Part shown: piece after piece, positions 11,035 to 22,474 of the stretch
How the letters are laid out: the number at the start of each line of letters is the position of its first letter
Position numbering within the stretch: position 1 is the first letter of the stretch
Assembly: GCF_050003625.1 (NCBI RefSeq)
Contig: NC_134398.1
Location: forward strand, 21,924,622-21,988,621
DNA: 64,000 nt
Source: Haematobia irritans
Lineage: Eukaryota; Arthropoda; Insecta; Diptera; Muscidae
Direction: 5' to 3'
Notes under the pieces: model-generated
Told to the model about the DNA's origin: nothing
The model's database searches: none
Seen by the model: only the letters and a program-made list of their open reading frames with translations
Made by a program: the position numbers and the translations under genes

Positions 11035-12090
11035 CAAATTTTCTATAGAAATAAAATTTTGACAAAATTTTCTATAGAAATACAATTTTTACAGAATTTT
11101 CTATAGAAATAAAATCTTTGCAAAATTTCTATATAAATAAAATTCTAACAATATTTTCTCTAAGAATAAAATTTTGACAATTTAGGAAAAAAAAATATTG
11201 ACAACATTTTCTCTAGAAATAAAATTTTGACACAATTTTCTATAGAAATAAAATTTTGACAGATTTTTCTCTAGGAGTAAAATTTTGAGAGATTTTTTTA
11301 TGGAAATAAAATTTTGAAAAAATACAGAAATACAGAAATAAAATTTTGACAAAATTTTCTATAGAAATAAATTTTTTTCTATAGACATAAAATTTTGACG
11401 ATTTTCTATAGAAAGTTAGTAGTCCGTTGTAATTTATATAAATTGGCCGCTATGTGGCTTCAAATTACATGATGAAAATAAAAATAAAAAATAAAATAAA
11501 TACATTTTTGACAATATTTTCTATAGAAACAAATAAGTTTGACAAATATTTTCTATAGAAATAAAATTTTGACAAATATTTTCTATAGAAATAAAATTTT
11601 GACAAAATTTCTATAGAAATAAAATGTCGACAAAATTTTCTATAGAAATAAAATTTTAAAAATTTTTTCTATAGAAATAAAATGTTGACAAAATTTTCTA
11701 TAAAAATAAAATTTGACAATTTTTTAACCATGGTACAGTTGGTTTTGCCAAAATAAAATTTTGGCAAAATTGTCTATAGAAATAAAATTTTGACAAAATC
11801 CTGTATACGAATGCAATTTTAACAAAATTTCCTATTCAAATAAAATTTTGACAAAATTCTGTATAGAAATACAATTTTGACAAAATTTTCTATGACAAAA
11901 TTTTTTATAGAAATACAATTTTGACAATTTTATATAGAAATAAAATTTTAACAGCATTTTTTTCTAGGAATACAATTTTGACAAAATTTCTATAGAAATA
12001 TAATTTTGACAAAATTTTCTATGGAAATAAAATTTTGATAAAATGTTCTATAGAAATAAAATGTTGACAAAATTTTCTATAGAAATAAAA
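11035..12090 (+). repeat. S1 satellite array, diverged
   Basis: Forward-orientation 29-bp units, more diverged than at 5.5-8.4 kb and interrupted around 11420-11510 by non-satellite sequence. The marker CCTGTATACGAATGCAATTT appears at ~11801 and again in the next array. Confidence 0.9.
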
Positions 12091-12455
12091 AATAAACCCA
12101 GCCAATCGATGATTTGATGGTGTCATAGGAAAAGAAAAATGTTAGTATGAATTTATTTCGGCATAAGCCGGCTATCATAAACCTTTTTTCGGAAGGTTCA
12201 AGTGTGGTTCACCTTGGGTTTATTGAACTGCCTGAATTTATTCTGATAATTGATTGATAGTTTTGCTGCAAGTAGAGGATGCTCATAAGGAATGTGGTAA
12301 TTCCGAAACGTGCGTCCATCCAACCATCTTGCAGTCTGTAGGGCTTTACCCAAATAAATTTGACAAACATTCTTTTCCTCTGTTGGTTAAGCTACACTTG
12401 TAGTTTAGTCAATGCATGGTTTTAAGCTGAAATAAAAAACAACTACAATGCTTAA
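12091..12455 (+). mobile_element. Half copy of foldback element D
   Basis: From CGGCATAAGCCGGCTATC through GGTTCAAGTGTGGTT to GGTTTTAAGCTGAA this matches the centre and right arm of the complete foldback at 32995-33535. The left arm is missing. The copy interrupts an S1 array. Confidence 0.75.
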
Positions 12456-12489
12456 AGAACAAAACCAACAATAACAAAACAAAACGAAT

Positions 12490-14325
12490 GAAATAAAATT
12501 TTGACAAAATTTTCTTTAGGAATGAAACATTGACAAAATGTTCTATAAATTTTTGACAAAATTTTCTATAGAAATAAAATTTTAGGAAAATTGTCTATAG
12601 AAATAAAATTTTGACAAAATCCTGTATACGAATGCAATTTTAACAAAATTTCCTATACAAATAAAATGTTGACAAAATTCTGTATAGAAATAGAATTTTG
12701 ACAAAATTTTCTATAGAAATGCAATTTTTACAATTTTCTATCGTAATACAATTTTAACAATTTTCTATAGAAATAAATTGTTGACAAAATTTTCTATAGA
12801 AATAAAATTTTGAAAAAATTTTCCATAGAAATAAAATTTTGATAAAATTTTCTATAGAAATAAAATTTTGACAAAATTTTCTATAGAAATAAAACTTTGA
12901 CAAAATTTTCTTTAGGAATAAAACGTTGACAAAATTTTCTATATATTTTTGACAAAATTTTCTATATATTTTTGACAAAATTTTCTATAGAAATAAAATT
13001 TTGACAATTTTCTATAGAAATAAATTGTTGACAACATGTTCTGTAGAAATAAAATTTTGACAAAATTTCTATAGAAATAAAATTTTGATAAAATTTTCTA
13101 TAGAAATAAAATTTTGACAAAATTTTCTATAGAAATAAAATTTTAACAAAATTGTATATAGAAATAAAATTTTGACAAAATTTTCTTTAGGAATGAAACG
13201 TTGACAAAATTTTCTACAGAAATAAAATTTTAGGAAAATTGTCTATAGAAATAAAATTTTGACAAAATCCTGTATACGAATGCAATTTTGACAAAATTTC
13301 CTATACAAATAAAATTTTGACAAAATTCTGTATAGAAATACAATTTTGACAAAATTTTCTATAGAAATACATTTTTGACAAATTTTCTATAGAAATACAT
13401 TTTTGACAATTTTCTATAGAAATAAATTGTTGATAACATTTCCTATACAAATAAAATTTTGACAAAATTTCTATAGAAATAAAATTGTGACAAAATTTCT
13501 ATAGAAATAAAATTTTGACAAAATTTTCTATAGAAATAAAATTTTAATAAAATTTTTTAGAGAAATAAAATTTTGACAAAATTTCCTTTAGGAATAAAAT
13601 TTTGATAAAATTTTTTATAGTAATAAAATTTTGACAAAATTTCCTTTAGGAATAAAACGTTGACAAATATTTCTATAAATTTTTGACAAAATTAAAACTT
13701 TGGCAAAATTTCTATAGAAATAAAATTTTGACAAAATTTTCTTTAGAATTACAATTTTGACATTTTCTTTAGAATTAAAATTTTAACACAATTTTCTTTA
13801 GAATTAAAATTTTGACAAAATTTTCTATAGAAATAACATTTTTAAAAAACTTTCTTGAGAGTTAAAATTTCGACAACATTTTCTACAGACATAAATTTTT
13901 ACTAGAAACAAAATTTTGACAAAATGTTCTTTTGACATAAAGTTTTGACAACATTTTCTATAAAAAAAATACAAAATTTTCTCTAGGAGTAAAATTTTGA
14001 AAAAATTTTGTGTAGATATAAAATTTTGACAAAAATTTTTATAGAAATAAAGTTTTGACAACAGTTTCTATAGAAAACAAATTTACAAAATTTTCTATAG
14101 AAATAAAATTTTGACAAATGTTTTTATGGAAATAAAACTTTGACAAAATTTTCTTTGGGAAAAAAACGTTGACAAAATTTTTTATAGAAATAAAATGTTG
14201 ACAAAATTTCTATAGAAATAAAATTTTGACAAAATTTTCTACAGAAATAAAATTTTGATAAAATTTTCGTGACAATGTTTTTTCTAGGAAAAAAATTTAG
14301 ACAAAACTCCTATAGTAATAAAATT
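12490..14325 (+). repeat. S1 satellite array with higher-order repeats
   Basis: Forward 29-bp units. The block TTTTAGGAAAATTGTC, then CCTGTATACGAATGCAATTT, then TTTCCTATACAAATAAAA occurs at ~12570 and ~13220, about 650 bp apart, and partly at ~11760. A block with TTTCTTGAGAGTTAAAATTT and TTTTTACTAGAAACAAAATT occurs at ~13850 and again at ~14813. Confidence 0.93.
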
Positions 14326-14450
14326 TGATGTAAATCAGTGACTAATCAAGCTCGAGGTCATTTCGTTGTTGTTTTTATAGTAATAGTTTACTTTATTTTT
14401 ATTTCCGAAATTTCGCAATTACTTGAAATGCATCTTCATTGGGATGTAGA
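14326..14450. other. Unique interruption of S1 array
   Basis: About 125 bp of non-satellite sequence (for example AATCAAGCTCGAGGTCATTT) between two S1 blocks. No feature is recognised. Confidence 0.5.
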
Positions 14451-15003
14451 AATAAAAATTTGACAAAATTTCTATAGAAATAAAATTTTGACAAAATTTT
14501 CTATAGAAATAAAATTTTGAGAAAATTTTCTATAGAAATAAAACTTTGGCAAAATTTCTATAGAAATAAAATTTTAACAAAATTTTCCACAGAAATAAAA
14601 TTTTGACACAATTTTCTATAGAAATGAAATTTTGACAAAATTTCCTGTATTTAGGAATAAAACGTTGACAAAAATTTCTATAAATTTTTGACAAAATTTT
14701 CTATAGAAATAAAATTTAGACACAATTTTCTTTAGATTTAAAATTTTGACAAAATTTTCTTTAGAATTAAAATTTTACTAAATTCTCTATAGAAATAAAA
14801 TTTTTAAAAACTTTCTTGAGAGTTAAAATTTTGACAAAATTTTCTATAGACATAAAATTTTTACTAGAAACAAAATTTTGAAAAAATGTTCTTTTGACAT
14901 AAAGTTTTGACAACATTTTCTATAGAAAAAGAATTTACAAAATTTTCTCTAAGAATAAAATGTTGACAAAATTTTTTGTATAAATAAAATTTTGACAACA
15001 TTT
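14451..15003 (+). repeat. S1 satellite array
   Basis: Continuation of the S1 array. It carries the second copy of the TTTCTTGAGAGTTAAAATTT block. It ends where family B element B1 begins. Confidence 0.93.
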
Positions 15004-15004
15004 T

Positions 15005-16176
15005 TATACCCTTCACCACTACTGTGGTACAGGGTATAATAAGTTTGTGCATTTGTATGTAACGCCAAGAAATAATTGTCATAGACCCATCTGTTAGTAT
15101 ACCGATCGGCTTAGAATTAAATTCTGACTCGATTTAGCGATGTCCGTCTGTCTGTCTATCTGTCTGTCTGTCCGTCCGTCTGTCTGTATATGTAATTTTG
15201 TGCACAAAGTACAGGTGGCAGGTTTAGTCCGATCGTCCTCAAATACAATAGAAGACAATCGCTATTGATTTTGGAAAAAATCGGTTCCGGTTTAGATATA
15301 GCTGCCATATATAGTTATCACCGATTTGATCATAATTCACGTATTTATGAACCGACGTTCTTCAAATTTTGTACATCTGAGTGTTTTGTCAGTCCCGTAA
15401 AAACTGCCAAATATCAGCTAAATCGGTTCAGATTTATATATAGCTCCCATATATATCTTTCGTCCGATTTGGACTTATATGGCCCCAAAAGCGAGTGTTT
15501 TGCCCTGATTAGCTTCAAATTTTGCACAACGAGTACGTTTAATAGTATCGTTAATTGTGCCAAGTTTAGTTGAAATCGGTTCAGATTTAGATATAGCTCC
15601 CCTATATATCTTTCGTCCGATTTTGACTTATATGGACTAATATGCCCACAGAGGCAAAAGTGCTACTCTGATTTACGTGAAATTTTGCAGAGGGAGTAGA
15701 ATTGAACTTGAAACTTTGCACAGGCAGTAGAATTAAGGTTCTGCATATGTGTGTTTTTTATTTGGTTGAAATCGGTTCAGATTTTGATATAGCTCCCATA
15801 TATATCTTTCGCCCGATTTTCGGTCATATGACCACAGAGGTCAAAGTTGTTATCCGATTTACGTGAAATTTTGCACAGGGAGTAGATTCAATATAGTAAC
15901 TATGCATGTGAAATTTGCTTGTAATCGGTTCAGATTTCGATATAGATTCCATATATATGTTTTTCCTATTTAGGCAAAACTGGCCGAAATACCTACATTT
16001 TCCTTATCAAATCGCCACTGCTAAGTCGAAAACTTATAAAAATGACTCAAATTTTCCTCTCTGTACAGATCTGCTCAGATATACAGAATATATGTGTATG
16101 GAAAATGAGGACTTACAAAGTGGTGAAGGGTATAATATAGTCGGCCCCACCCGACTTTAGACTTTCCTTACATGTT
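15005..16176 (+). mobile_element. Family B element, copy B1 (hairpin-ended)
   Basis: The left end TATACCCTTCACCACTACTG, followed by TGGTACAGGGTATA, folds into a hairpin. A GTCTGTCTGTC tract follows, then ~150-bp tandem units each carrying GGTTCAGATTTAGATATAGC, then GGTGAAGGGTATAATATAGT. The right end is CGGCCCCACCCGACTTTAGA, then CTTTCCTTACATGTTT. It lies between two S1 blocks, so it probably inserted into satellite. No coding capacity is credible. The design (terminal hairpin, central tandem repeats, no obvious target duplication) recalls non-autonomous Helentron/INE-1-type elements, but that is inference. Confidence 0.75.
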
Positions 16177-16435
16177 TAAAGAAATAAAGTTTTGGAAAAA
16201 TTTTCTAGAGAAATAAAATTTTGAAATATTTTTCTCGAGGAATTAAATCGTGACAATATTTTCTATAGAAACAAAGTTTTTTATAGAAATAAAATCTTGA
16301 CAAAATTTTTTATAGAAATAAAATTTTGACAAAATTATTTATAGAAATAAAATTTTAACAAAATTTTCTATAGAAAAAAAATTTTGAAAAATTATCCTCT
16401 AGGAATAAAATCGTGACAACATTTTCTATAGATAT
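16177..16435 (+). repeat. S1 satellite block
   Basis: Short, diverged forward S1 block to the right of B1. Together with 14451-15003 it looks like one array split by B1. Confidence 0.85.
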
Positions 16436-17497
16436 GAAAGTATCACCACTTAAAAAAAGCGGCAAATTCTCCACCAAAAAAGCACAATGGTAACACTGTC
16501 AAAGAGTAGTTTTTCTCTTTAAAGTGTAGATTTCCTATTAAATAATGCAACATCTATATCGTACAGGAATCCCACGAATGGTAGCCTAATCTTGAGCCTA
16601 GCGATTTCTTTTACTGTTAAATCATTATTAATTTCAAACGCTGATTTTCATATTAAATTTTTTTCTAAAGTTCATATTTGGTAAATTTACAAATTTAGTT
16701 TTGTTATGGGAATAGCCAATCGCATACTCATAGTAAGCTTCAAAATTTTAAAATCGTCAGCATTAGAAATTGAAAACCATAGGAATTAACTAACATCTTC
16801 GGCAATATCAGTATTTTAGCAAATAATGCTAAAAACGTTCCAATAAATTTCATTTGTTGTTTTATTAGAACGCAGTGTGATGATTCAATTTAAATGGCAC
16901 CAGTCGTCACACATATTTCATACGCACTTAATTCGATAATGGATCGTCTAAAATAACTCAAGATTTAATGATCGTCTTAGGCGACACCACCAACGTTGCT
17001 CATAGTGTTAATGATGAAACCATATAGCACATATGTTGCGGCACCCACCAGATATATTTTGCAAAAATTCTCTACTTACACATAATTTTAGTTTTATAGT
17101 CTACGCGTTGTTTTTTTTTTCAAATTCCTTTTCTTGAAAATTTTTCGCAAATGTCATTGCCTTTAATTGCTAATTATTGTTTTAATAAATTTTATGAGAA
17201 ATTTCATTAAAACAATCGTAACATTATGTCCACATATGCGATCATATATTAAGGTGGGTCAGGAATTTATTTTGAGTATTTAAAAAATCTTCTCAATTTT
17301 TTTTAGATACTCATAAGAGGAGGTTATTAAATATGTTAACTTGCTTTGAGATAAACAGGACTTTGCTGTATAGTGAATGTTAATATGGGTATTTAAGATA
17401 TATGTCGATCCACTCTAATATCTACACCAAGAAGATAATAGAGTGATGGTTTAGTCATATTTGATTTATCTGACACAGATTCTGTTTAGTTGAAATA
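16436..17497. other. Unique AT-rich intronic sequence
   Basis: About 1 kb with no recognised repeat or gene. If the ADAMTS-like exons just downstream are real, this is part of the preceding intron. Confidence 0.45.
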
Positions 17498-18012
17498 ATG
17501 AGAATATATTTTTTATTTAATTTTTGATGGAAATAAAAGTGCTTTCATATGGAATTTTATTTGATTAAAATATCAACAAAAATAAATTTGGGTTAATGTA
17601 TTTTAAATTAAAATATTAAATTAAAAAATAATTTATTTAATTAAGTTTTTTATAAAAATAAATATCAATCCTACAGAAAAAAATAGTTTTCCGTTAAATA
17701 ATCCCAAAATAATTATTTTTTTATTTATCTATCATTTACAGGAACTCAGGGAAAAAAATGAGAATATATTTTTTATTTAATTTTTGATGGAAATAAAAGT
17801 GCTTTCATATGGAATTTTATTTTATTAAAATATCAATAAAAATAAATTTGGGATTAACGTATTTTAAATTAAAATATTAAATTGAAAAATAATTTATTTA
17901 ATTAAGTTTTTAATAAAAATACAAATCAATCCTACAGAAAAAATAGTTTTCCGTTAAATAATCCCAAAATAATTATTTTTTTTTATTATCTAACATTTAC
18001 AGCAACTCGGGG
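17498..18012. repeat. Tandem duplication of a ~258-bp unit
   Basis: Unit 1 (17498-17757) starts ATGAGAATATATTTTTTATT and is followed immediately by unit 2 (17758-18012) with the same start and the shared landmarks GTGCTTTCATATGGAATTTT, ATCAATCCTACAGAAAAA and TTCCGTTAAATAATCCC. The units differ by a few substitutions and small indels. The duplication ends about 135 bp before the ADAMTS-like exon acceptor. Confidence 0.9.
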
Positions 18013-18147
18013 ACTGGTAAATTATATTTAAGCAAAAATTGTATAGGCGTCTATAAACGTTATGAGCTATGTAATGATATTGTAAGTTGATCAGTGTTGT
18101 AAACTCTCACAAAAATCAAATCCTAACATTTTATTTTTTTTAATCAG

Positions 18148-18250
18148 CCTTGTCCACCTCCTGTTAAAGAATTCCGTGCTGAACAGTGTTCCGAATATGA
18201 CGAAGTTGATTTTCAAGGTCAACAATATATGTGGGAACCTTATGTTAAAG
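18148..18250 (+). CDS. ADAMTS-like / papilin-type protein, internal exon
   Basis: A 103-nt exon follows a poly-T tract and the acceptor TTTTTTTAATCAG; the donor is GTAAAT at 18251. It encodes PCPPPVKEFRAEQCSEYDE, then VDFQGQQYMWEPYVK, and splits a codon after its first base. This is the junction from a thrombospondin type 1 repeat (CP..) into the conserved (F)R.EQC......F.G....W.PY motif that opens the cysteine-rich module of ADAMTS proteases and ADAMTS-like matrix proteins. Such proteins are secreted and act in extracellular matrix. The frame joins exactly to the next exon. Which fly paralogue it is (papilin, lonely heart, stall or other) cannot be decided from two exons. It is at least an expressed-type gene fragment with intact splice sites. 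Confidence 0.8.
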
Positions 18251-18323
18251 GTAAATTTTTTATTTTTCTAAGTAAATATATCCCACGTATCATGATTTAT
18301 TGATGTTTCCAATTGTTTTTCAG

Positions 18324-18481
18324 ATGATGCCGAGTGTGAACTGAATTGTAAACCTATTGGTATGGAATATTTCGCCACATTAAATGCTTCCGTCATAGAT
18401 GGTACACCTTGTCGAAAACCTGCTGAATATTATCGATCCAACTATCGTGGAAGGGCCATGTGTATAGAGGGTATATGTAAG
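18324..18481 (+). CDS. ADAMTS-like / papilin-type protein, next exon
   Basis: The exon starts after TTGTTTTTCAG, completes the split codon (phase 1) and runs 52 codons to the donor GTAAGT at 18482. The intron between the two exons is only 73 nt with GT-AG ends. The peptide carries ECELNCKPIGMEYFATL, then VIDGTPCRKPAEYYRSN, and ends RAMCIEGICK. The C.L.C...G..F......V.DGTPC...(...)C(V/I).G.C pattern is the signature of the ADAMTS cysteine-rich module, with six conserved cysteines here. No protease motif (HExxH) is in this part, so protease versus ADAMTS-like status is open. The following intron would contain family A and S1 sequence. No later exon was found in the window. Confidence 0.82.
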
Positions 18482-18699
18482 GTAAGTCCATTTCGAATGA
18501 ATTTATATTGGTTTTGGGGGGAATTTGTAAATTTGTATATAAAAATTGAAACGTATAGTTAGTATCTATCAGAGAATAAATACCGAACATCGATACCTTT
18601 TTCTGGTTTATGTATTTATTAACATTTCCAGTTGAAAAATACATATTAAGCTGAGGTATGATGAGAGTAACTACGATTGACGAGATGCAAAAAAAAAAA
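18482..18699 (+). other. Intron start after ADAMTS-like exon
   Basis: Begins with the donor GTAAGT. Otherwise AT-rich without features until family A copy 1. Confidence 0.5.
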
Positions 18700-20490
18700 A
18701 CAAGTATATACGGCCGTAAGTTCGGCCAGGCCGAAGCTTATGTACCCTCCACCATGGATTGCGTAGAAACTTCTACTGAAGACTGTCATCCACAATCGAA
18801 TTACTTGGGTTGCGGTAACACTTGCCGATGGCAAGGTATCTTAAAACTTCCTAACACCGTCTTCTAAATTACAAGGTAGTCCATACGTATTATATATTAA
18901 ACTAAAAAAGGCCGATTAAATACGTATATAATTAAGTTTAAAGTTTCTATAGAAATAAAATTTTGACAACAATTTCTATAGAAGTAAAATTTGGAAAAAA
19001 TTTTCTATAGAAATAAAATTTGGAAAAAATTTTCTATAGAAATAAAATTTTGACAAACTTTTCTATAGAAATAAAATTTTGACAAACTTTTCTATAGAAA
19101 TAAAATTTTGACAAAATTTTCTATAGAAATAAAATTTTTACAAAATTTTCTATAGAAATAAAATTTTTACAACATTTTCTATAGAAATAACATTTTGACA
19201 ATGTTTTCCATAAAAATAAAATTTTGGTATATTATTTTTGGCTCGAGTGGCAACCATGAATATGAACCGATATGGACCAATTTTTGTGTGATTGGGGATC
19301 GGCTATATATAACTATAGACCGATATGGACCAATTTTGGCATGGATATTAGCGGCCTTATACTAACACCACGTTGCAAATTTCAACCGGATCGGATGAAT
19401 TTTGCTCCTCCAAGAGGCTCCGGAGATCAAATCTGGGAATCGATTTATATGGGGGGCTATATATAATTATGGAGCGATATGGACCAATTTTTGCATGGTC
19501 ATTAGAGAACATATACCAACACCATGTACAAAATTTCAGCCGGATCGGATGAAATTTTCGTTTCTTGGAGGCTCCGCAAGCCAAATCGGGGGATCGGTTT
19601 ATATGGGGGCTATATATAATTATGGACCGATGTGGACCCATTTTTGCATGGTCATTAGAGAACATATACCAATACCATGTACCAAATTTCAGCCGGATCG
19701 GATGAAATTTGCTTCTCTTAAAGGCTCCGCAAGCCAAATCGGGGGATCGGTTTATATGGGGGCTATATATAATTATGGACCGATGTGGACCAATTTTTGC
19801 ATGTTTGTTAGAGACCATATACTAACACCATGTACCAAATTTCAGCCGGATCGGATGCAATTTGGTTCTCTCAGAGGCTCCGCAAGCCAAATCGGGGGAT
19901 CGGTTTATATGGGGGCTATATGTAATTATAGACCGATATAGACCAATGTTTGCATAGTTGTTAGAGACCATATACTAACACCATGTACCAAATATCAGCC
20001 GGATCGGATGAAATTTGCTTCTCTTAGAGCGATCGCAAGCTAAATTTGGGGTCCGTTTTTATGGGGGCTATACGTAAAAGTGGACCGATATGGACCAATT
20101 TTTGCATGGTTGTTAGAGACCATATACTAACACCATGTACCAAATTTCAGCCGGATCGGATGAAATTTGCTTCTCTTAGAGAGATCGCAAGCCAAATTTG
20201 GGGGTCCGTTTATATGGGGGCTATACGTAAAAGTGGACCGATATGGCCCATTTGCAATACCATCCGACCTACATCAATAACAACTACTTGTGCCAAGTTT
20301 CAAGTCGATAGCTTGTTTCGTTTGGAAGTTAGCGTGATTTCAACAGACGGACGGACGGACATGCTCAGATCGACTCAGAATTTCACCACGACCCAGAATA
20401 TATACTTTATGGGGTCTTAGAGCAATATTTCGATGTGTTACAAACGGAATGACAAAGTTAATATACCCCCATCCTATGGTGGAGGGTATA
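18700..20490 (+). mobile_element. Family A element, copy 1 (near complete)
   Basis: The left end ACAAGTATATACGGCCGTAA is followed by the palindrome TTCGGCCAGGCCGAA and TACCCTCCACCATGG. Next come a unique segment, an internal S1 block (18942-19232), the junction TTATTTTTGGCTCGAGTGGC, and tandem ~154-bp units marked by GATCGGTTTATATGGGGGCT at ~19591, ~19745 and ~19899 (degenerate at ~20050 and ~20206). The right end holds GACGGACGGACATGC, TACAAACGGAATGACAAAG and the hairpin ATACCCCCATCCTATGG/TGGAGGGTAT. Long open frames across the tandem units (MGAIYNYGPMWTNFCMV...) come from the repeat unit and have no domain support. Non-autonomous; Helentron-like is a guess. Confidence 0.8.
18942..19232 (+). 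repeat. S1 satellite block inside family A copy 1
   Basis: About ten forward 29-bp S1 units, bounded on the left by family A sequence ending AATTAAGTTTAAAG and on the right by TTTTGGTATATTATTTTTGG. The same right junction occurs at ~33690 and ~62755, so this block is part of the element. Confidence 0.85.
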
Positions 20491-20494
20491 AAAA

Positions 20495-21112
20495 CGGAGT
20501 AAACCACCTTATTCCAGGATTGATAAAGTTGACATTTTTGATACTTTCTAAATAAAGCACATATCGTTGCTACACATTTATTTTTATTGTAAAAAAAATA
20601 TATGTTAGTAGTTAAATTTTATTATTTTTTGCGAAATTTTCCACAGACCAATGAAATTTTCATTTTTTAAGTATGTCTCACATATATTTTATGAACTAAA
20701 CGTGAGTATAAAGTTCGTTGACCGTACACATAAGTTCAATATGAACTAAAGCAAATGAAAATTTTCGTACGTTTCCCAGAAATAGTAGGAATGAACTACT
20801 GTATGGTTAAAATGGTCATGATTTGGCGCCAATGATTCCCGTACGTACGATTCGCAAAAATAGTAAGAATGAACTACTGTATGGTTAAAATGGTCACGAT
20901 TTGGCGCCAATGATTTTCTTCTTAAATTGTAGTTCATTTCTTCTTCTATAAGAGGGTATAATTTCGTGAACTGCAGTACAACAGGGCATTAAATTTTCCT
21001 GGTTTTAACAACGCTTTGGGGAAATCACAAAATGTGAAGTAAAATTTAGTTCAATTTTCGTACGAGTTAGTTTATTCTTCATATAAAACAGTTCACTTTT
21101 TTTCGGTATATT
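20495..21112. repeat. AT-rich segment with internal duplication, shared with 49.69-49.88 kb
   Basis: The part 20590-20760 (GAAATTTTCCACAGACCAAT, TATGAACTAAACG) is similar to 49730-49860. Within it, GAACTACTGTATGGTTAAAA then TGGCGCCAATGATT occurs at 20793-20840 and again at 20871-20914. Both copies of the segment sit next to the hairpin end of a family A element. The palindromic TGGCGCCA core may matter. Confidence 0.6.
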
Positions 21113-22474
21113 TATACCCTGCTCCACACTGTGGAACAGGGTATTATAAGTTAGTGCATATGTTTGCAACACCCAGAAGGAGACGAGATAGACACATGGT
21201 GTCTTTGGCAAAAATGCTCAGGGTGGGCTCTTGAGTCGATATAGCGATGTCCGTCTGTCCGTGAACACATTTTTGTAATCAAAGTCTAGGTCGCAGTTTT
21301 AGTCCAATCGACTTCAAATTTGGCACAAGTATGTGTTTTGGCTCAGAATAGATCCCTATTGATTTTAGAAGAAATCGGTTCAGATTTAGATATAGCTCCC
21401 ATATATATATTTCGCCCGATATGGACTTATATGGCCCCAGAAGCCAGAGTTTTACCCTAATTTACTTAAAATTTTGCACAAGAAGAACAATTAGTACTAT
21501 AGTCAAGTGTGCCGAATTTTATTGAAATCGATTCAGATTTAGATATAGCTCCCATATATATCTTTCGCCCGATATGGACTAATACGGTCCCAGAAGCCAG
21601 ATTTTTACCCCAACTTGGTTGAAATTTTGCACAGGGAGTAGAATTACCATTGTAGCTATGCGTGCCAAATTTGGTTGAAATCGGTTCAGATTTAGATATA
21701 GCTCCCATATATAGCTTTCGCCCGATTTACACTCATATGACCACAGAGGCCAATTTTTAACTCCGATTTAGTTGAAATTTTGCACAGGGAGTAGAATTAG
21801 CATTGTAGCTATGCATGCCAAATTTAGTTGAAATCGGTTCAGATTTAGATATATCTCCCATATATAGCTTTCGCCCGATTTACACTCATATGACCATAGA
21901 GGCCAATTTTTAACTCCGATTTAGTTGAAATTTTACACAGGGAGTAGAATTAGCATTGTAGCTATGCGTGCCAAATTTGGTTGAAATCGGTTCAGATTTA
22001 GATATAGCTCCCATATATATGTTTTTCTGATTACGACAAAAATTGTCAAATTACCAACATTTTCCTTGTAAAATCGCCACTTCTTAGTCGAAAAGTTGTA
22101 AAAATGACTCTAATTTTCCTAAACTTCTAATGCATATATATCGAGCGATAAATCATAAATAAACTTTTGCGAAGTTTCCTTAAAATTGCTCCAGATTTAA
22201 ATGTTTCCCATATTTATACCCTTCATTTTTTACTAACATTGTGTTCCACCCTAGTGCATTAGCCGACTTAAATTTTGAGTCTATAGATTTTGTAGAAGTC
22301 TATCAAAGTCTGTCCAAATCGAGTGATATTTAAATGTATGTATTTGGGACAAACCTTTATATTAGCCCCAACACATTTTACGGATGTGATATGGTATCGC
22401 AAATTTAGATCTACAAAGTGGTGCAGGGTATAATATAGTCGGCCCCGCCCGACTTTAGACTTTCCTTACTTGTT
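21113..22474 (+). mobile_element. Family B element, copy B2 (complete)
   Basis: The left end TATACCCTGCTCCACACTG then TGGAACAGGGTATTATA folds into a near-perfect hairpin. Five ~153-bp tandem units carry TTCAGATTTAGATATAGCTC at ~21378, ~21532, ~21684, ~21838 and ~21989. The right end is GTGCAGGGTATAATATAGTC, then GGCCCCGCCCGACTTTAGAC, then TTTCCTTACTTGTTT, with the stem AGTCGG/CCGACT. This is the best-preserved B copy. Flanks show no obvious target duplication. Frames read through the units are repeat artefacts. Confidence 0.8.

Noticed and set aside
19357..20420. Long frames across family A tandem units, both strands
   Set aside because: The peptide repeats exactly with the ~154-bp unit (NYGPMWTNFCMV / SPHINRSPDLACGA), on opposite strands at once, without codon bias or domain. 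A repeat artefact.
15265..22020. Frames in family B units (ISKSEPISIKFGT)
   Set aside because: The same reasoning: period-linked peptides, present in all B copies and broken differently in each.
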